A stretch of DNA of 33,925 nt from Planctomycetota bacterium. GTDB taxonomy: Bacteria > Planctomycetota > Phycisphaerae > FEN-1346. Both the position numbers and the translations under genes were made by a program. Positions 1 to 7,956 of this stretch are shown here, piece after piece. The notes under the pieces were generated by a model that worked only from the letters and a program-made list of their open reading frames with translations, searched no databases and was not told the origin of the DNA. The first letter of the stretch is position 1; every line of letters begins with the position of its first letter. Where the stretch lies: positions 1 through 33,925 of the forward strand of contig VGYT01000012.1 of NCBI GenBank assembly GCA_016872895.1, read 5' to 3'.

Positions 1-39
1 CTCTTCGATTGTCAACCGAACCACATATCGCTTGTTCAT
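1..39 (-). CDS. IS630-like transposase, first 13 codons (partial)
   Basis: Reading leftward from an ATG whose complement is at 37-39, the sequence encodes MNKRYVVRLTIEE and then leaves the window. This opening resembles the N-terminus of IS630-family transposases and related helix-turn-helix proteins, which begin with a short basic stretch and a 'V-x-L-T-x-E-E' pattern. A strong ribosome binding site (GGGGAGGA) lies just upstream on the minus strand at about 43-52. Only 13 residues are visible, so the family call rests on that motif and on the context: the next gene on the right is cut off at its 5' end, as expected beside an insertion sequence. The A+T-rich stretch 61-110, unlike the G+C-rich surroundings, is probably the end of the element. 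Confidence 0.5.
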   Translation of the reverse strand, partial: MNKRYVVRLTIEE

Positions 40-60
40 GCCGATCCTCCCCGGTATCCT

Positions 61-110
61 GACCCCCGTGTGAGAATCGGCTATTCACACAAACTAACAA
101 CATCAAAAGA
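61..110. mobile_element. Probable terminal region of the IS630-like element
   Basis: This short A+T-rich stretch separates the transposase start from the truncated beta-lactamase gene. It contains an imperfect palindrome at about 69-92 (TGTGAGAAT paired with ATTCACACA, one mismatch). No target duplication can be tested because the other end of the element is outside the window. The exact boundary is a guess. Confidence 0.35.
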
Positions 111-612
111 CGACGGGTACTACGACCGCTTCGCAACCGCGAAACTCTTTGAGCCGCTGGGCATCGAGAAGTGGTGGTTCGAGTATTTCGACGGCAAGAT
201 CGGGCGCCATCCGTCGCACGCGCTGGGCCTGCCCGCGCGGGAGGGCGCACGCATCGGCTACTGCCTGCTTCGCGGCGGGCGGTGGCGGGAACGCCAGGTG
301 GTCCCGAAGTGGTTCATCGACGAGACGGCCGCGCCCACACATGCCGTGACGGGCATAAAAAGTTTTGAGCGCGACGCGCAGTCGTTCTCGCACGGCTGGG
401 AACTTCCGGGGCGCCTGGGCGGCGAGCGGGGCAGGGGCATCCCCGCCGATGCGCGGTTCAAGCCGGGGTCCGGCGGGCAACTCATCGCGTGGACGCCCAG
501 CCTGGACCTTGTCATCACCCGCCAGACGGGCGGCAGCGGCCAGTGGGCCTACGAGGAATACCTGCGCCTGGCGTGCCAGGCGGTCCTGCATCAGGAGGGG
601 TCAAAGGAGTAG
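70..612 (+). pseudogene. Beta-lactamase-fold serine hydrolase, 3' fragment
   Basis: About 165 residues match the C-terminal half of the class C beta-lactamase/esterase-like family: 'KLFEPLGIEKWW', then a helical segment with 'GYCLLRGGRW' and 'VPKWFIDE', and near the end 'GGQLIAWTPSLDLVITR', the usual C-terminal strand region. The N-terminal half with the catalytic SxxK motif is missing; the frame instead runs back into the A+T-rich end of the putative IS630 element. A GTG at 70 opens the frame but has no convincing ribosome binding site and lies in probable IS sequence, so it is unlikely to be the native start. The stop at 610-612 is only 3 nt before the next gene, so the intact gene was probably the first member of an operon with 616-2112. 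A second fragment of the same family, the N-terminal part, lies at 4177. Confidence 0.7.
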
Positions 613-615
613 CCT

Positions 616-2112
616 ATGAACCGCCACGTTCGTCCGCCGCAGTGCTGCGGTGTGGCCCGCGCAATTCTTGTTGTGCTGGTGCTTGTTGCGCTGGCCGCGG
701 CTTGCGTGCTGGATGCGGCCGCCGCAGATGCACCCCCGACCAAGGCGGCCCGCGCCCCTGCCACGGGGCCGCTGAAGGCGCATCCGCAGAATCCGCGGTA
801 CTTCTGCGACGCGAGCGGCCGGGCGGTCCTGCTGGTCGGCTCGCACACGTGGCCGAACCTCGTGGACATGGGCCCGGCCGACCCGCCGGCGGCGTTCGAC
901 TATGCCGCCTACCTGGACTTCCTGGAAAAGTACGGCCACAACTTCATCCGCCTGTGGACGTGGGAGCCGGTCTCGTGGAACACGAAGGGGAACCGGCAAA
1001 CGGCCGTCCACAACGCGGCGCCCCAGCCGTACGCCCGCACGGGGCCGGGCCTGGCGCTGGACGGCAAGCCGAAGTTCGACCTTACGAAGTACGACCCGGA
1101 GTATTTCGGGCGGCTGCGGTCTCGCGTGGCGGCGGCGGGCGAGCGCGGCATATACGTATCGGTCATGCTCTTCGAGGGATGGGCCACGCAGTTCGCCCCC
1201 GACGCCTGGAAGGGCCACCCCTACAACGCCGCCAACAACGTAAACGGCATCGACGGCGACGCAAACGGCGACGGCAGCGGCGTGGAGGTCCACGAACTCG
1301 GCCGGCCCGCCGTAACCGCCGCCCAGGAAGCCTGCGTCCGCAAGGTAATAGACACGGTGGGCGACCTGGACAACGTGCTCTACGAAATCTCGAACGAGAA
1401 CCACCCGCCGTCAACCGAGTGGCAGTACCACATGATTAACTTCATCCACAACTACGAGAAGGGCCGGCCGAAGCAGCACCCCGTGGGTATGACGTTCCAG
1501 TACAAGGGCGGCAGCAACAAGACGCTCTTCGACGGCCCGGCCGACTGGGTCTCGCCGAACCCGACGACCGACGTTCCGAAGGGCTTCAACTACCGCGACA
1601 ATCCGCCGCCCGCCGACGGCCGCAAGGTCGTCATCACCGACACTGACCACCTGTGGGGCATCGGCGGCAACTCCGCGTGGGTCTGGAAGAGCCTCACGCG
1701 GGGCCTGAACCCGATCTTCATGGACCCGTACGACGGCGGCGTCCTCGGCCCGCGGGCCGACGACAAGTGGAACCCCGTCCGCCGCGCTATGGGCTACGCC
1801 CTTCGCTATGCCCGCCGCGTGAACCTTGCCGCCATGACGCCGCAGGGCAGCCTGGCATCCACGGGCTACTGCCTGGCCAACGCCGCGAAGGCGGGCGCCG
1901 AGTACCTCGTCTATCTGCCCGACGGCGGCAAGGCGACGGTGGACCTCTCCGCCGCCGCAGGAACGCTGTCGGTGGAGTGGTTCGACCCTGCGGCCGGAAA
2001 GGCCGCGGCGGGCGAGAACGTGGCCGGCGGCGCACCGCGCGATTTTACGGCCCCGCCGGCGGGGGAGGCCGTTCTGTACATCTTCGGTGCCTCCGGCCTA
2101 CGCGGGCCATAG
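616..2112 (+). CDS. Exported DUF4038/GH140-like TIM-barrel glycoside hydrolase
   Basis: The 498-residue protein begins with a basic n-region and a hydrophobic segment (about 15-37), a signal peptide. Residues 52-400 resemble apiosidase-like DUF4038 (GH140-type) barrels: 'FCDASGRAVLLVGSHTWPNL', 'YGHNFIRLWTWEP' and 'VLYEISNENH', where N260-E261 fits the acid/base of clan A barrels. The second catalytic position probably lies at 'VVITDTDHLWG' (D342 or D344), where an Asp replaces the Glu common in clan A. Residues 408-490 look like the small collagen-binding-like beta domain that often ends these proteins ('YLVYLPDGGKATVDLS', 'VEWFDPAAG'). The start is supported by AAAGGAG overlapping the end of the upstream gene. 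The last residues and stop fall in a palindromic repeat (2089-2133). The substrate is not predictable; side-chain cleavage of pectic polymers is one possibility for the family. Confidence 0.78.
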   Translation: MNRHVRPPQCCGVARAILVVLVLVALAAACVLDAAAADAPPTKAARAPATGPLKAHPQNPRYFCDASGRAVLLVGSHTWPNLVDMGPADPPAAFDYAAYLDFLEKYGHNFIRLWTWEPVSWNTKGNRQTAVHNAAPQPYARTGPGLALDGKPKFDLTKYDPEYFGRLRSRVAAAGERGIYVSVMLFEGWATQFAPDAWKGHPYNAANNVNGIDGDANGDGSGVEVHELGRPAVTAAQEACVRKVIDTVGDLDNVLYEISNENHPPSTEWQYHMINFIHNYEKGRPKQHPVGMTFQYKGGSNKTLFDGPADWVSPNPTTDVPKGFNYRDNPPPADGRKVVITDTDHLWGIGGNSAWVWKSLTRGLNPIFMDPYDGGVLGPRADDKWNPVRRAMGYALRYARRVNLAAMTPQGSLASTGYCLANAAKAGAEYLVYLPDGGKATVDLSAAAGTLSVEWFDPAAGKAAAGENVAGGAPRDFTAPPAGEAVLYIFGASGLRGP

Positions 2113-2140
2113 CCCGCTTTGGCGGGCGGAGGCCGGCCGG
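2089..2140. repeat. Palindromic repeat over the end of the GH140-like gene
   Basis: GCCTCCG at 2089-2095 pairs with CGGAGGC at 2127-2133. Inside it, GCCCGC/GCGGGC (2112-2127, loop TTTG) forms a perfect hairpin. The TAG stop at 2110-2112 lies inside the structure. The 'GCCATAGC...TTTGGCG' core resembles the repeats at 10089 and 10955. There is no T-run, so a rho-independent terminator is not supported. Confidence 0.6.
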
Positions 2141-2159
2141 AAGTGACAAGGAACTGGCG

Positions 2160-4139
2160 ATGCGCACATGCCTGCGGCGGCGCGCGGGCGCCGTCCTCGC
2201 GCGGCTTGCGGCTGCGGCCGCGGCCTTCTTCGTCTTTGCCGGCGCTTGCCCGGCTAGCCAGCCGCCAGGCCACCCTGGCACGGCCGCGAGCCGTGCCGTG
2301 GCGGGCCTCACGCCTGCCGTGCCAGGGGGCGACGCCGCGGGAAGGCCGGCCTCAGCGAGCGAGGCCGCGCCTGGCCTCGTGCCCTGGCCCAGGTCCGTGG
2401 TCCTGGGGAGCGGCGGAGTGGAAGTAGGGCCGACGGGCCGGATCGTCGCCGAAGACCCCAGCCTCCTGGCGCTGGCCCGGGTGCTGGCCGAAGAAATCTA
2501 CTTCAGCACGGGGGTGAGGCTGCCGGCGGCCGGCGGCGCGGCAGGGCAGGGCGACATCGCGCTTCGCATCAACCCCGCCGTCCAGGCCGAAGAGGGATAT
2601 CGCGCGACGGCCGGGCCGGCCGGGATCGTCATCGAGGCCCGAACGTACCGGGGTGCGGCCTGGGGCACGGCCACGCTCGTGGAGGCCGTCGATGCCGCCG
2701 ACGGAAGGGTGCGAATCCCCCGGATGACGGTCGAAGACGAGCCGGCGGCGCGGTACCGCGGCCTGCTGGTCGACGTGGCCCGGCACTGGCACCCGGTGGA
2801 GGCGCTTCGGCCGCTCATCCGGATGTGCCGCCTGTACAAGATAAACTACCTTCAGTTGCACCTGAACGACCAGGAGTCGTTCACGTTTCCGTCGCGGGCG
2901 CTGGCGGAGTTGCATTCGGCCGCGAAAGGCCAGCGCCGCACGTACACCCCGGAGGAACTGAAGGACCTGGTGCGGTTCGCGGACGAGCGCGGCGTGACGC
3001 TGGTGCCGGAACTGGAGGGGCCGGGCCACCACTCGGGCGCCCTGAGGACGCTCTGGGGCCGCAAGGGCACGAGTTGCCTCGACATGGCGAGCGAGAAGAC
3101 GTACGCGGGGCTGGACGCGCTCATCGGCGAGATATGCGAGACGTTCGCCTCGTCGCCGTACGTCCACATCGGCGCCGACGAGTGCGACCTGAAGGGCGTG
3201 GGCCAGTCCGACGAGGAGAAGGCGTTCATGGCCGCCCACGGCATCCAGGGCGCGGAGGGCCTGTACAACTATTACATTGTGCGGGCCGACGGCATCGTCC
3301 GCAAACACGGCAAGCAGACGATCTGCTGGGAAGGGTTCCGCGGCGACGGCGGCGGCGGGGTCGCGATCCCCAAGGACATCATCGTGATGCCCTTCGAGTC
3401 GGCCTACAACCCGGCCGACCGCCTGGTGGCCCGCGGGTACGCCGTCATAAACACGGCCTGGAAACCGCTCTACGTGGTTGGCGCGCGAAAGTGGCCCGCC
3501 AGGACCATCTACGAGAACTGGAACACCTGGCTGTGGGAACACCACATCAACACTCGAATTCATATCCAACTTAAGCGGACCGACCCGGTCCTCGGCGCGC
3601 AGATGTGCGCCTGGGAGCAGCCGGCCGAGGCGGAACTCCCCAGCCTGCGCGAGCGGATCCACGCCATGAGCGAGCGCATCTGGAACCCCGACGCCGGGAA
3701 GACCTGGGCCGACTTTGCCGCGCGCGCCGCCGACGCCGACCGGCGGCTCGACCGGGTCCTGGGCCTCGTCGAGGTCCGGGCCGAGGGGCTCTTGGGCGGC
3801 GAGCGCGGCGGCTTCTTCTACTTCTGGGAGCCGGTCACCGTGCGGATGTCCGCGCCGCCCATCGGCGCCATCCGCTACACCCTCGACGGGACCGACCCCT
3901 CCGCCGGCTCGCCGGCGTACGCCGGCCCGTTCACCCTTACGAAAGAGAGCACGCACCCCGAGAAACTGTTCTACGATCGCCGCACGGGGCGGCACCTGGC
4001 GCAGGGCAACGTAGTCCGGGTCAAGGCGCGCATCTTCGATTCGGCCGGCATGCCGCTCGGCGACGCCGTCACCGTAAGGCAGTACTGGCACAAGGACCCG
4101 GCGGAACTGGCGAAGGAAGACGCGGAGGCGAAGAACTGA
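2160..4139 (+). CDS. GH20 beta-N-acetylhexosaminidase, exported
   Basis: The 659-residue protein removes terminal beta-linked N-acetylhexosamines in GH20 enzymes. ATG 2160 is chosen because AAGGAAC precedes it and a signal peptide follows (MRTCLRRRAGAVLARL...), although the open frame extends further upstream. Residues 38-56 are encoded by a palindromic repeat (2273-2327) placed just after the signal peptide. A GH20b-like N-terminal domain spans about 68-190. The catalytic barrel runs from about 197 to 520, with 'YRGLLVDVARHWHP', 'INYLQLHLNDQESF' and 'VHIGADECDL', in which D340-E341 are the catalytic pair of the HxGxDE motif. Residues 552-640 fit the C-terminal chitobiase-type beta domain ('IRYTLDGTDPS...YAGPFTL'). 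The gene lies 47 nt after the GH140-like gene and probably shares its operon. Confidence 0.9.
   Translation: MRTCLRRRAGAVLARLAAAAAAFFVFAGACPASQPPGHPGTAASRAVAGLTPAVPGGDAAGRPASASEAAPGLVPWPRSVVLGSGGVEVGPTGRIVAEDPSLLALARVLAEEIYFSTGVRLPAAGGAAGQGDIALRINPAVQAEEGYRATAGPAGIVIEARTYRGAAWGTATLVEAVDAADGRVRIPRMTVEDEPAARYRGLLVDVARHWHPVEALRPLIRMCRLYKINYLQLHLNDQESFTFPSRALAELHSAAKGQRRTYTPEELKDLVRFADERGVTLVPELEGPGHHSGALRTLWGRKGTSCLDMASEKTYAGLDALIGEICETFASSPYVHIGADECDLKGVGQSDEEKAFMAAHGIQGAEGLYNYYIVRADGIVRKHGKQTICWEGFRGDGGGGVAIPKDIIVMPFESAYNPADRLVARGYAVINTAWKPLYVVGARKWPARTIYENWNTWLWEHHINTRIHIQLKRTDPVLGAQMCAWEQPAEAELPSLRERIHAMSERIWNPDAGKTWADFAARAADADRRLDRVLGLVEVRAEGLLGGERGGFFYFWEPVTVRMSAPPIGAIRYTLDGTDPSAGSPAYAGPFTLTKESTHPEKLFYDRRTGRHLAQGNVVRVKARIFDSAGMPLGDAVTVRQYWHKDPAELAKEDAEAKN
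2273..2327. repeat. Palindromic repeat inside the GH20 gene
   Basis: CCCTGGCACGGC (2273-2284) is a perfect inverted match to GCCGTGCCAGGG (2316-2327). GGCACGGC (2277-2284) can also pair with GCCGTGCC (2290-2297). The segment is in frame and codes for a linker directly after the signal peptide. The same CACGGCC core recurs at 8009-8031 and 23290-23306. Confidence 0.75.
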
Positions 4140-4176
4140 CCTCGCGCGGCACGCCGCGCACTGGAAGGAACTGCCG

Positions 4177-4503
4177 ATGCTCGCGCGGCTGTGCCGGTAT
4201 GTGCCCGCCGTCCTCGCGTACCTTGCGGCTGCCGCCGCGGCCGCCGAACCAGTGGAACGTCCCGCCGCGATGGTCTTCCCCGGGAAAGACCGGGAAGAGG
4301 CCGGGCCCGCGTCGCAGGGCGTCGATGCGGCAAGGCTGAGCGCGGCCATGGAGTACCTTGCGGCCAACGTCGGCCGCGACGGCACAAGGGAGGCCGTTGT
4401 CATCCGCAGCGGCCGCCTCATCTGGAAGGGGCCGGACATCGACAAGGTGCACGGCGTGTGGTCGGCCATCGTTCAAAGCCCCCGGCGGTGCCGGGGGCTT
4501 TGA
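4177..4503 (+). pseudogene. Beta-lactamase-fold serine hydrolase, 5' fragment
   Basis: ATG 4177 follows a ribosome binding site (GGAAGGAA) and opens a signal peptide of about 22 residues. The next segment ('VDAARLSAAMEYLAAN', 'EAVVIRSGRLIWKG', 'VHGVWSA') is the typical N-terminal part of class C beta-lactamase-like esterases, leading to the catalytic SxxK motif. Homology stops at 4467-4470, directly after 'WSA': Ser96 is kept, but the Thr-Lys that should follow are replaced by residues read from a palindromic repeat starting at 4471 ('IVQSPRRCRGL', stop). The product cannot be active. The gene sits 37 nt after GH20 in the same orientation and was probably the next operon member. The rest of the gene is not next to it; a C-terminal piece of the same family lies at 70-612. 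Confidence 0.75.
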
Positions 4504-4611
4504 AGTGGTACGCCGGACATGGTTCAAACAAGCCCCACGCAGCGCGTGGGGATGGATGGTGCGGGCCGATCATCCCCCGGCGGTGCCGGGGGCTTTGAAG
4601 TGGTACGCCGG
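4471..4611. repeat. Element A, two partial copies at a gene-fragment junction
   Basis: A perfect 33-nt palindrome occupies 4472-4504 (15-nt arms, loop GGT). It is followed at 4517-4599 by a nearly full copy of the element found at 21950, starting CATGGTTCAAA and ending CTTTGAA, with both internal hairpins (CCCCACGC/GCGTGGGG and CCCCCGGC/GCCGGGGG). A 38-nt direct repeat links them (4479-4516 equals 4574-4611), including 12 nt, GTGGTACGCCGG, that belong to the adjoining DUF1593 fragment. Confidence 0.8.
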
Positions 4612-7600
4612 CCGTCCACCTCGTCGGCGGCGTCGCGGTACAGGCCGCCGGCGGCGTGAGCGAACCGCCCGCCCCAGCCGCCCCACTCCGGGTGCTCCGG
4701 GTCCCCCAGGCCGTTCGGGAGGAAGTAGAACCAGGAGGGCGTATCGCCTTCCTTGAGTGCCGCGTGGGGGTTCGGGGCCGTCCAGGTCTTGGGCGGGCAA
4801 AGTGCCCCGAGCGGCCCGTGGCCGGTGCGCACGTGGGTGTCGATCCACGCGCGGCAGAAAAGGCAAGGAGAATGTTGAATAATGAATACTCAATATTCTC
4901 CTTGCCTGACGCAGATCGTCATGCCGCCGTCCCGGGCGCGTCGGCCACGGTAAGGAAACCGCCGTGCCCGGGGACCGCATCGCCGTGGCCGTCATCGGCG
5001 TCCTGGCGGCGGTGTGGCCGGCGGCCGCCGCGTGCGGCGTCGGGCCGTCCGGCAGGCGGATCTCGGCAGGCCAGGGCACCACGGTCACGCCGTCGAAAAC
5101 CTGGAACTCCGACAGGCCCATGCCCTTGCCGTCCAGGGGGGTGCACACCAGCCGCACGTAGCGCCCCTTCATCGGACGCTCGAAGGCGAGCGGATAGGCG
5201 TAGGCCAGGCGGCCTCCGGCCGGCAGCCCGGCGTAACTGGGATCGTCGTCGTGCTCCCAGGCCTCGTAATCGCCCGGCGGGTTCCAGAGATCATCGTGGC
5301 GCAGGACGCCGGCGGGCTGCCAGGTCTGCCCGTCGGCGGAGACCGCGACCTCGATGCTCCTGGGGTGGCAGAAGGTGTCGTTGGGCTGGTGCGTGACGAT
5401 GCGCACGGCGCCGACCTGCTGCGCGGCTTCGAGGTCCACCACGAAGGCGACCGGCGGGCCGGCGTCCCAGAAGGCGGTCGCCGCCCGCACCGCGCCGCTG
5501 GTGCATGAGTCGGTCGGGGCGATGACGATGCCGTTCGTCAGTTCGCGGCCGTCGGAATCGGGGTTCCCCGAGCGCGTGCTGGACGGGCGGCCGGCGGAGT
5601 AGGGCTTGCCCACGGCCAGGGACTTGCCCCAGCGATAGGCCACCCTGACTTGCTCGCATCCCGGCCCGACGTCGATTCCGTCGGAGTACCCGTAGCGTGC
5701 AGCGGCGCCTTGGCCGCGCGCAGCGGCCGGAGCCGGAGGGGGGCGTTCCGCGTGCCCGTATCCCTTCAGGTTGATGCGCAAAGAGTTCATCGTCGGGTCG
5801 CGCCGGCCGGCCACGTTGATGACGTAGCGGTGCGGCAGGCGGGCGACCAACTCGGTGTGCGAGCGGTCGAAGTCGCCCCCGTCGCGGTGCTCCGTCCAGT
5901 GGTAGGTGACCTCGATGGGCCGGAAGGCGTCGTCGCGGGGCTTGTGATGGACGCGGACGAGAAGGTCCTGAATCCCCGGCATGTTGTACGTGGCGGCCCC
6001 CGCGCTACAGAAGAACACCGCGCGGAAGAAGGCCTGCCGGGCGCCGGCGGGAACCTCGCTGCCGCTCAGGATGCGCCGGACCTGACTGTCGAACGGAAAG
6101 CCGCCGCCGCTCAGCCGCTCGAACTCGTTGAACTCCTTCCCGTCCCAGGAATGCAGGAGGGATACGTACGACTTCGGCGAGCGGACCGTGCCGACCACGC
6201 AGTAGGCGACGTCGGTGATGTCGGTGGGGACGCCCAGGCGCCAGGTGACCGAGCACGGCGTGCCGTTGACGGCGGCGCCCAGCGTGGCCTTGTAGATGCC
6301 GTCGGGCTTCTCGTCGCTCGCGACGTCCTTCTGGCCGGCGGCGGTCTGCTTGTAGGCCCCTGCGTGGAGGGCGGGCCAGAACTCCACCGTCTCGGCCTGC
6401 TCATCGGCGCGGAGAAGGACCTGGTTTGTCCCCCGCGCCAGCAGCGGCAGCGTGCGGCGGTTCAGTTGGGTGACGGTGGTCACCTTGAGCGTGTCGAGGC
6501 CCGCGCCCTGGTTGTCGGCGGCCGCGAGCATCTCGAACTTTATCCAGCACTGCGTAAACCCGGCCACGGCTTCGCGGAGCGCCAGGTCGATCTTCCCCGG
6601 CGGCGTGCCATGCTTTTGCGCCGCAGGGGAAGCAGGGTCATTTCGCTGGGGCCCTGTGCTCTCGGCCGGCCAGACGGGCATCCACCGGATGCCGGCATCG
6701 GGCGAGACGAGTATGCGCAGGGCGTCGGCCTCGGTCTTGCGCCGGAAGGCGGCCTCGATGCGCATGGACGTGATGACGTTGGCCGCAGAGACCTGGAACG
6801 TGACCTGCGCGGGTGCGCCGGCCTCGGCGGGGTGGATGTTCGGGCCGCCTGTCCCCGCCGACGAGGCGACCGCCGCCGAATCGTAGAAGAGTTTGCGGCA
6901 GTCGCGGTCGGCCAGGTCCGGCTCGAAGACCCACACGCCGCTCGCGCGGATGTTGTTCAGGCCGTGCTGGTCGTCGGGGTCGGAGCCGTTGGCGAGGGGG
7001 CGGAAGTAGTCGGGGTCGTCCGCCGCCGTGTCTCCGCCCTTCCGGGCGTTGTCCAGCGGCCGCCAGTAGCGCGTATAAGACTCGCAGGGCCTGACGTTCA
7101 GTACGCAGCGATGGCCCCAGCGGGCGTTCTGGCAGTACTGGTCCGCGGAGAACCCGTCGGTGTAGGACGACGCCCCGGCGTCCAGCGTCCGCGCGTAGCC
7201 GACCGGGTTGTCGGCGGCCGTCCGCCAGCCCGTGGGGCCGGGGTGCGAGACGCACTGCGGGGCGCCGTGGTAATAGTAGTAGTGGCCGGGCTCGGCCTTG
7301 CCGCCGGAAAGTTCGCAGGCGTGCGCCTCCTTGATCTCCTGGCAGCCGGCCACCTGGCCGTCGTGGTTGTAGCAGAAGAAACTCATGGAGGAATCGAAGA
7401 GGTGCCACGTCTTGCCGCCGTCCCAGGAGACCTCGCTGACCGTGTGGTCGCCCAACTGCACGTATCGCGCCCGGTAGCCCAGTTGGAGCCACGAGCATAT
7501 GTTCAGAGAGGAGATGATGCCGCAGTTCATCGCCCCGTACGAGTTGTAGTGGAGGATGGGGTCCCAGATGTGCCGCCCGTGCTCGACGGCGCAACTGGTC

Positions 7601-7851
7601 TGCCTTCGGCTGCGCCGGCCCCATCTCCATACGGCGATGCACTTGTCCTGGGGCGTCTGCCAGGCGCCCGTGGATGATTCGACGAAGGACGCCAGGTCGG
7701 TGTAATCGGGCGCGTTGTCCGTCACCAGGTGCAGGTTGTACACCGCGCCGCCGCCGTCGCGGCTGAGGCGCGTCGGCGACTGCGCTTCGGCCGCCGCGCC
7801 CGGCAGGGCAATCGCTGTGCACAGGACCAGCAGGCGCGAACTGAACGTCAT
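4570..7851 (-). CDS. Transglutaminase-like protein with C-terminal F5/8 type C domain; 3' end disrupted
   Basis: ATG at 7851 follows AGAAAGGAC, and a signal peptide of about 23 residues is evident. Residues 60-165 resemble a transglutaminase-like core, with a Cys-His-Asp triad visible as C110 ('[11 protein letters not shown]'), H136 ('[10 protein letters not shown]') and D153 ('[10 protein letters not shown]'). The middle is a large beta-rich region with '[20 protein letters not shown]'. Residues about 742-930 fit a discoidin/F5/8C carbohydrate-binding domain ('[19 protein letters not shown]', '[13 protein letters not shown]', 'LSEFQVFDG'). Recognisable protein ends near 5035-5045. The frame then runs without a stop through the antisense of the heparinase-paralogue remnant and the DUF1593 fragment (another frame) to a TGA in element A at 4570-4572. 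The last about 155 residues are therefore spurious and the native stop is lost. The gene is divergent from the heparinase gene at 7957. Proteolysis, transglutamination or simple glycan binding are all possible roles. Confidence 0.7.
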   Translation of the reverse strand: MTFSSRLLVLCTAIALPGAAAEAQSPTRLSRDGGGAVYNLHLVTDNAPDYTDLASFVESSTGAWQTPQDKCIAVWRWGRRSRRQTSCAVEHGRHIWDPILHYNSYGAMNCGIISSLNICSWLQLGYRARYVQLGDHTVSEVSWDGGKTWHLFDSSMSFFCYNHDGQVAGCQEIKEAHACELSGGKAEPGHYYYYHGAPQCVSHPGPTGWRTAADNPVGYARTLDAGASSYTDGFSADQYCQNARWGHRCVLNVRPCESYTRYWRPLDNARKGGDTAADDPDYFRPLANGSDPDDQHGLNNIRASGVWVFEPDLADRDCRKLFYDSAAVASSAGTGGPNIHPAEAGAPAQVTFQVSAANVITSMRIEAAFRRKTEADALRILVSPDAGIRWMPVWPAESTGPQRNDPASPAAQKHGTPPGKIDLALREAVAGFTQCWIKFEMLAAADNQGAGLDTLKVTTVTQLNRRTLPLLARGTNQVLLRADEQAETVEFWPALHAGAYKQTAAGQKDVASDEKPDGIYKATLGAAVNGTPCSVTWRLGVPTDITDVAYCVVGTVRSPKSYVSLLHSWDGKEFNEFERLSGGGFPFDSQVRRILSGSEVPAGARQAFFRAVFFCSAGAATYNMPGIQDLLVRVHHKPRDDAFRPIEVTYHWTEHRDGGDFDRSHTELVARLPHRYVINVAGRRDPTMNSLRINLKGYGHAERPPPAPAAARGQGAAARYGYSDGIDVGPGCEQVRVAYRWGKSLAVGKPYSAGRPSSTRSGNPDSDGRELTNGIVIAPTDSCTSGAVRAATAFWDAGPPVAFVVDLEAAQQVGAVRIVTHQPNDTFCHPRSIEVAVSADGQTWQPAGVLRHDDLWNPPGDYEAWEHDDDPSYAGLPAGGRLAYAYPLAFERPMKGRYVRLVCTPLDGKGMGLSEFQVFDGVTVVPWPAEIRLPDGPTPHAAAAGHTAARTPMTATAMRSPGTAVSLPWPTRPGRRHDDLRQARRILSIHYSTFSLPFLPRVDRHPRAHRPRAARGTLPAQDLDGPEPPRGTQGRRYALLVLLPPERPGGPGAPGVGRLGRAVRSRRRRPVPRRRRRGGRPAYHFKAPGTAGG
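4600..4853 (-). pseudogene. DUF1593-like protein, internal/C-terminal fragment
   Basis: Read leftward, about 85 codons encode '[20 protein letters not shown]', '[20 protein letters not shown]', '[10 protein letters not shown]' and '[14 protein letters not shown]'. The core '[29 protein letters not shown]' is the hallmark of DUF1593 proteins, nucleoside-hydrolase-like proteins of about 400-500 residues often found with polysaccharide utilisation genes. Both ends are cut: on the left by element A (4471-4599), on the right by the palindrome at 4861-4907. No start codon in context or native stop is present. It lies between a plus-strand beta-lactamase fragment and a plus-strand heparinase-like start, so it is a displaced remnant. 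Confidence 0.7.
4861..4907. repeat. Palindromic repeat, GGAGAATGTTGAATA family
   Basis: AGGCAAGGAGAAT (4861-4873) is a perfect inverted match to ATTCTCCTTGCCT (4895-4907), around an A+T-rich centre in which TTGA and TCAA also pair. A related palindrome lies at 30251-30278 in the opposite orientation. It forms the right boundary of the DUF1593 fragment. Confidence 0.75.
4964..5034 (+). pseudogene. Signal-peptide start of a heparinase-like paralogue (remnant)
   Basis: After AAGGAAACCGCC, a GTG at 4964 opens [17 protein letters not shown], a good signal peptide ending in an AAAC-like cleavage region. The 30 nt at 4952-4981 match 7945-7974, the start of the heparinase gene, with one difference at the start codon (GTG versus ATG). 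The next 50 nt (4985-5034) align without gaps to 8041-8090 with roughly 80% identity. The heparinase gene carries 63 extra in-frame nucleotides between these two blocks. Similarity stops near 5034, where the sequence becomes the 3' part of the opposing F5/8C gene. This is therefore the truncated 5' end of a related gene. Confidence 0.65.
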
Positions 7852-7956
7852 GGCCGTCCTTTCTCCGCTCACCCCCCTTTTGGCCGGTGCACAACCGCGC
7901 GGGCCTGGGGTTAAACACGTGCAGGCGGCGCCGGGGTACTCGGAAAGGAAACCGCC
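7852..7956. promoter_or_regulatory. Divergent intergenic region
   Basis: These 105 nt separate two genes transcribed away from each other and must carry both 5' leaders. Ribosome binding sites are clear on both sides (AGAAAGGAC leftward, GGAAAGGAA rightward). No confident -35/-10 boxes or operator palindromes were seen. Confidence 0.4.
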
